Under the pieces are notes generated by a model. That model was not told the DNA's origin. It ran no database searches and saw only the letters and a program-made list of their open reading frames with translations. The position numbers were made by a program, and so were the translations under genes. This document shows positions 61,539 through 64,000 of a DNA stretch of 64,000 nt, one piece after another. The stretch comes from Rahnella sp. AA (GTDB lineage: Bacteria; Pseudomonadota; Gammaproteobacteria; Enterobacterales; Enterobacteriaceae), in contig NZ_PITQ01000008.1 in assembly GCF_002834385.1 (NCBI RefSeq), forward strand, positions 1 to 64,000. Reading direction: 5' to 3'. The stretch's first letter is position 1. Every line of letters begins with the position of its first letter.

Positions 61539-62330
61539 TCAGCCATAACTGGCGGGAGCGAGCGAATATTTTTTCCATTCTTCAGGATCGTGACCAGGGA
61601 TAAGCACTGCACTGTGCTGTTCGGTTAAATGACGTAGTTTCTTAACAGATTGAGCGACATCGGTAGCTGATGTCATAAGTCCGGGAAGTGCTCTATCGTT
61701 GTAGTGATCGACGGTATATGCCGCATCAATAGCTAGCGTAAAGGTTGGTCCCGACGGCAATCTCACAATAAAAGATTGATGGCCTGGAGAATGACCTGGA
61801 GTGAAAATACACTGTAATGTGCCATCACCATACAGGTCATAGTTATCATCTTGAATTCCTTTTAGAAACTGCCAATTAATATCTGGCCGGTCGAAATCCT
61901 TTCGACAATATGCACCAGCAGTGAACCAGTCAGGAGCAAAGGCATAGTCGTACTCAAGCTCCTGCACGATATGAGTTGCATGCGGGAAACGCCCAATAGC
62001 ACCGGTATGGTCTGAGTGTAGATGCGACAACAAGACGTAGCGAATGTCTGCGGGCGCGATACCAAGATTTTGGAGTTGTTCTAAGCAGCCCTGTTTCTCT
62101 GACATTACCGGCATAAACTGATCCGCAGCACTGCCCCAATATGCATGAGGATCTTTTAATCCTTCAACAGCCAGACCACCATCTATCACAGTAATACCGT
62201 CAGGATGAGTGAGTAAAAACCACGGCACGGGTATTTCATAGTTTTCCCCTTTCCCCTGATTCATACGGATATTGTGATACTTGCATTGCTGCGTTCCCGA
62301 CTGGAACATAAATAATTTGATATCTGACAT
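61539..62330 (-). CDS. N-acyl homoserine lactonase-like metallo-beta-lactamase-fold enzyme
   Basis: A 263-residue cytoplasmic enzyme of the AttM/BlcC/AiiA lactonase group. The dinuclear zinc ligands are all present: His103, His105, Asp107 and His108 (H-L-H-S-D-H-T-G), His180 (T-P-G-H-S-P-G-H), Asp202 (A-I-D-A-A) and His247 (P-G-H-D). The Tyr-rich N-terminus (Y-H-N-I-R-M-N) is typical of the AttM subgroup. It should open acyl-homoserine lactones or similar lactones, quenching quorum signals or metabolising gamma-butyrolactone. It is divergent from a LysR gene 142 bases away that likely controls it. Both lie just beyond tRNA-Asn and are less GC-rich than most of the window. Confidence 0.88.
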   Translation of the reverse strand: MSDIKLFMFQSGTQQCKYHNIRMNQGKGENYEIPVPWFLLTHPDGITVIDGGLAVEGLKDPHAYWGSAADQFMPVMSEKQGCLEQLQNLGIAPADIRYVLLSHLHSDHTGAIGRFPHATHIVQELEYDYAFAPDWFTAGAYCRKDFDRPDINWQFLKGIQDDNYDLYGDGTLQCIFTPGHSPGHQSFIVRLPSGPTFTLAIDAAYTVDHYNDRALPGLMTSATDVAQSVKKLRHLTEQHSAVLIPGHDPEEWKKYSLAPASYG

Positions 62331-62472
62331 GCTTTTCTTCCAGAAAAATGATTGAAATTAGCGGCTATTTGGCCAACTTTTAGCGCAGGCATTAAGTATT
62401 CATCACTTTTCACTCTTACAGAAGGTATCAGGATCCGCTTTCATCTATCGGAAAAACCAATATAATCTTTTT

Positions 62473-63372
62473 ATGGACTTACTCTCTGCAATGCGCATTT
62501 TCGTCAGGGTCGTTGAGCGGGGCAGCATGTCAGCTGCAGCCCGTGATCTCTGTATTGGGCAACCCACAGTGAGTGAACGAATAGAAAAGCTTGAAGCATA
62601 TCTTGGTACTCGTTTGCTACGGCGTAATACCCGTAACATGTCGCTGACGCACAGCGGTAATCTATTTTATGAGCGAAGCAAAACGGCTATTCAGGCCGCA
62701 GAATACGCTCTGTCAGTGAACGAAGAAAATCAATGTTTGCGTGGAAAAATTCGCATCTCCGCACCCTTTTCCGCCGGAGAGGCCTTGCTGTTACCGGCTA
62801 TATTACGGCTTCAGGAAAAGCACCCTGAGCTGCAAATTGATCTGGTATTCAACGATCGCATTATCGACCCCGTCACGGAGGGGGTCGATATATCATTAAG
62901 GCTTGGAGAGGTAGCAGATGGTTATTTTGTAGCGCGTCCGCTTGGCACCGTCCACAGGGTGTTGCTCGCATCTCCCGCTTTGCTGGCAAAAAATGGTTTG
63001 CCTCAATCCCCCGATGAACTGATTAATTTTTCCTTTGCTACTGTTTCAGGCATTTTCCCGAATAATCAGATTCCATTTATCACGCCTGACGACCAGCTAT
63101 TAAATACTCCCGTCAATATTAAATTCCGTTCAACGCACTGGCGTAGTGTTTACACATTTTTATTAGCTGGTCGCGCAATCGGTGTTTTGCAAGATCTGGT
63201 CTGCCGGAGTGAGATTGAAGAAGGGCTGTTAATACCCTTATTAGGCGGCTTTCAAATACCTCCTTTTAGTGCCCATCTGCTACTTCCACCGGTAGAAATA
63301 ATGTCTTATGAAACCCGAATGTGTGCATCTTTGCTGGAGAATTATCTCAGGGAAGCATTGTCGAAGGGGTGA
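62473..63372 (+). CDS. LysR family regulator divergent from the lactonase
   Basis: A 299-residue LysR protein. The helix-turn-helix has V-V-E-R-G-S-M-S-A-A-A-R-D-L and P-T-V-S-E-R-I-E-K-L-E, followed by the L-L-R-R-N-T-R wing. The effector domain runs from about residue 92 and is of the CrgA/DmlR type (R-L-G-E-V-A-D-G-Y-F-V-A-R-P-L-G). It is read away from the lactonase gene across a shared 142-base region, so it probably regulates that gene. The ATG at 62473 follows an AT-rich stretch with no strong Shine-Dalgarno. Confidence 0.87.
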   Translation: MDLLSAMRIFVRVVERGSMSAAARDLCIGQPTVSERIEKLEAYLGTRLLRRNTRNMSLTHSGNLFYERSKTAIQAAEYALSVNEENQCLRGKIRISAPFSAGEALLLPAILRLQEKHPELQIDLVFNDRIIDPVTEGVDISLRLGEVADGYFVARPLGTVHRVLLASPALLAKNGLPQSPDELINFSFATVSGIFPNNQIPFITPDDQLLNTPVNIKFRSTHWRSVYTFLLAGRAIGVLQDLVCRSEIEEGLLIPLLGGFQIPPFSAHLLLPPVEIMSYETRMCASLLENYLREALSKG

Positions 63373-63559
63373 ATAGATTAGTAATGTCCGTTTCTGGTAT
63401 AAAGTCGCCAGATTTAAGGAGCATAAGTTCTGCAATGAGCGAGGAGCGGAAGTTCGCGTTGTTTTTACAAGTGTAAATTCTCGAGACTACGGTGTCTCAA
63501 GGGCGGCACTTTTCACCTCCTAATGAAAACAATCCAGGTTCAACCAGACAAGGCACAAC

Positions 63560-64000
63560 ATGGGATTATTAAAAGCAGGGCTTCGCACCGCGAATGCCAT
63601 CATCACGCTCGGTGGGTCGTTGGAATTAGAGCATGCGAAAGCAAGTTTCGAATCCACTCATGCTTCCTACAAAATAACGCATGACGAAATAACACAAATA
63701 AAAACCAAGATTGATAATCGTATTAGTGAATTGGGTGACACGCTAAAAACCGTAAAAGCCAGACTTGAGCATATCGAGAAATTATTAGAAACCACACCCC
63801 TTTCTTTCGATAAACAGTCCCGACTAACAATGCGTGCATCGCAGAGTATTGAACGATTTAATCAACAGTATTCCGGTGTACTCAACGTGGGATTTGGTGG
63901 GATTGTGGGTGGTTCAATGGCATTGGGTGCATGGGCGCTTGTTTCTGCCATTGGCACCGCGTCTACTGGCACAGCCATCGGCACGTTGTCCGGCGTCGCG
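63560..64000 (+). CDS. N-terminal part of an unknown coiled-coil and glycine-rich membrane protein (3' cut by window edge)
   Basis: An open frame of 147 codons from ATG 63560 to the window end with no stop, preceded by AAGG at a seven-base distance. Residues 1-20 are weakly hydrophobic (A-N-A-I-I-T-L-G-G-S). Residues 24-79 form a charged coiled coil (K-T-K-I-D-N-R-I, V-K-A-R-L-E-H-I-E-K-L-L). From about 108 the sequence turns into a glycine-zipper-like hydrophobic segment (V-G-F-G-G-I-V-G-G-S-M-A-L-G-A) typical of membrane-inserting or pore-forming regions. I do not know the family. Its location past tRNA-Asn and its AT-rich codons suggest acquired cargo. Confidence 0.65.
   Translation, partial: MGLLKAGLRTANAIITLGGSLELEHAKASFESTHASYKITHDEITQIKTKIDNRISELGDTLKTVKARLEHIEKLLETTPLSFDKQSRLTMRASQSIERFNQQYSGVLNVGFGGIVGGSMALGAWALVSAIGTASTGTAIGTLSGVA

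Noticed and set aside
63384..63476. 30-codon frame after the LysR gene (ATG 63384)
   Set aside because: Short, without clear protein features, and resembles a degraded intergenic repeat more than a gene.

Overview
The window looks like chromosome of an Enterobacterales bacterium, most plausibly the Yersiniaceae (Rahnella or a near relative). The evidence is the set of recognisable enterobacterial genes (rcsA, dsrB, mtfA next to an asparagine tRNA, opgD, gldA, yjiN, a cspC/cspE-type gene, eptA, aqpZ), the GC-rich codon use of most genes and the style of the intergenic repeats. The genus is an inference from gene content and was not tested.

Layout. 1-3162 is the tail of a type VI secretion effector island: two tandem Tli3-like lipoprotein immunity genes (the first only as its last 25 codons), a Tle3-type lipase effector and a short PAAR protein. 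3170-6231 holds a divergent AraC regulator/short-chain dehydrogenase pair and a CorA transporter. 6406-12922 is a copper/silver efflux operon: a Cys/His/Met-rich small protein, a CusF-like protein, and CusC, CusB and CusA homologues. 12930-13600 is a repeat element with hexamer repeats and hairpins. 13568-24258 carries an MscS-family channel, an unknown membrane protein, a YojI-like ABC exporter behind a Fur-like site, an MFS/LysR divergent pair, yjiN, gldA and a small orphan gene. 24435-31363 has a palindromic repeat, opgD and a four-gene chaperone-usher fimbrial operon. 31991-34895 pairs an unusual family III CoA-transferase with a PLP decarboxylase. 34911-40404 is an AraC-controlled unsaturated-oligosaccharide locus (DUF2264, LacY-like symporter, GH88). 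40795-44224 is the rcsA/dsrB neighbourhood with an NWETF-tailed chemoreceptor inserted, a candidate small RNA and a cold-shock gene. 44524-48337 has a voltage-gated-type channel with a zinc ribbon, an unknown small protein, a zinc alcohol dehydrogenase and an AI-2E family permease. 48856-51527 is the uncharacterised DUF969-DUF979-DUF2891 cluster. 51576-54356 has a stand-alone LpxA paralogue and eptA behind a near-perfect PmrA box. 54396-61058 has a LysR/phenolic acid decarboxylase pair around a perfect palindrome, a secreted hydrolase, aqpZ, an EAL phosphodiesterase, a small protein and mtfA. The end is tRNA-Asn followed by what may be an island: an AHL-lactonase-like enzyme, a LysR regulator and a gene that runs off the window.

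Themes. Many loci serve surface and plant or soil life: T6SS competition, fimbriae, capsule control (RcsA), lipid A modification, chemotaxis, c-di-GMP turnover, breakdown of plant oligosaccharides and phenolic acids, quorum quenching and metal efflux. The least understood candidates for new biology are the DUF969/979/2891 cluster, the LpxA paralogue with an altered acyl-ruler position, the CoA-transferase/decarboxylase pair and the truncated coiled-coil/glycine-rich protein beyond the tRNA. I found no rRNA, CRISPR array, transposase or complete prophage.
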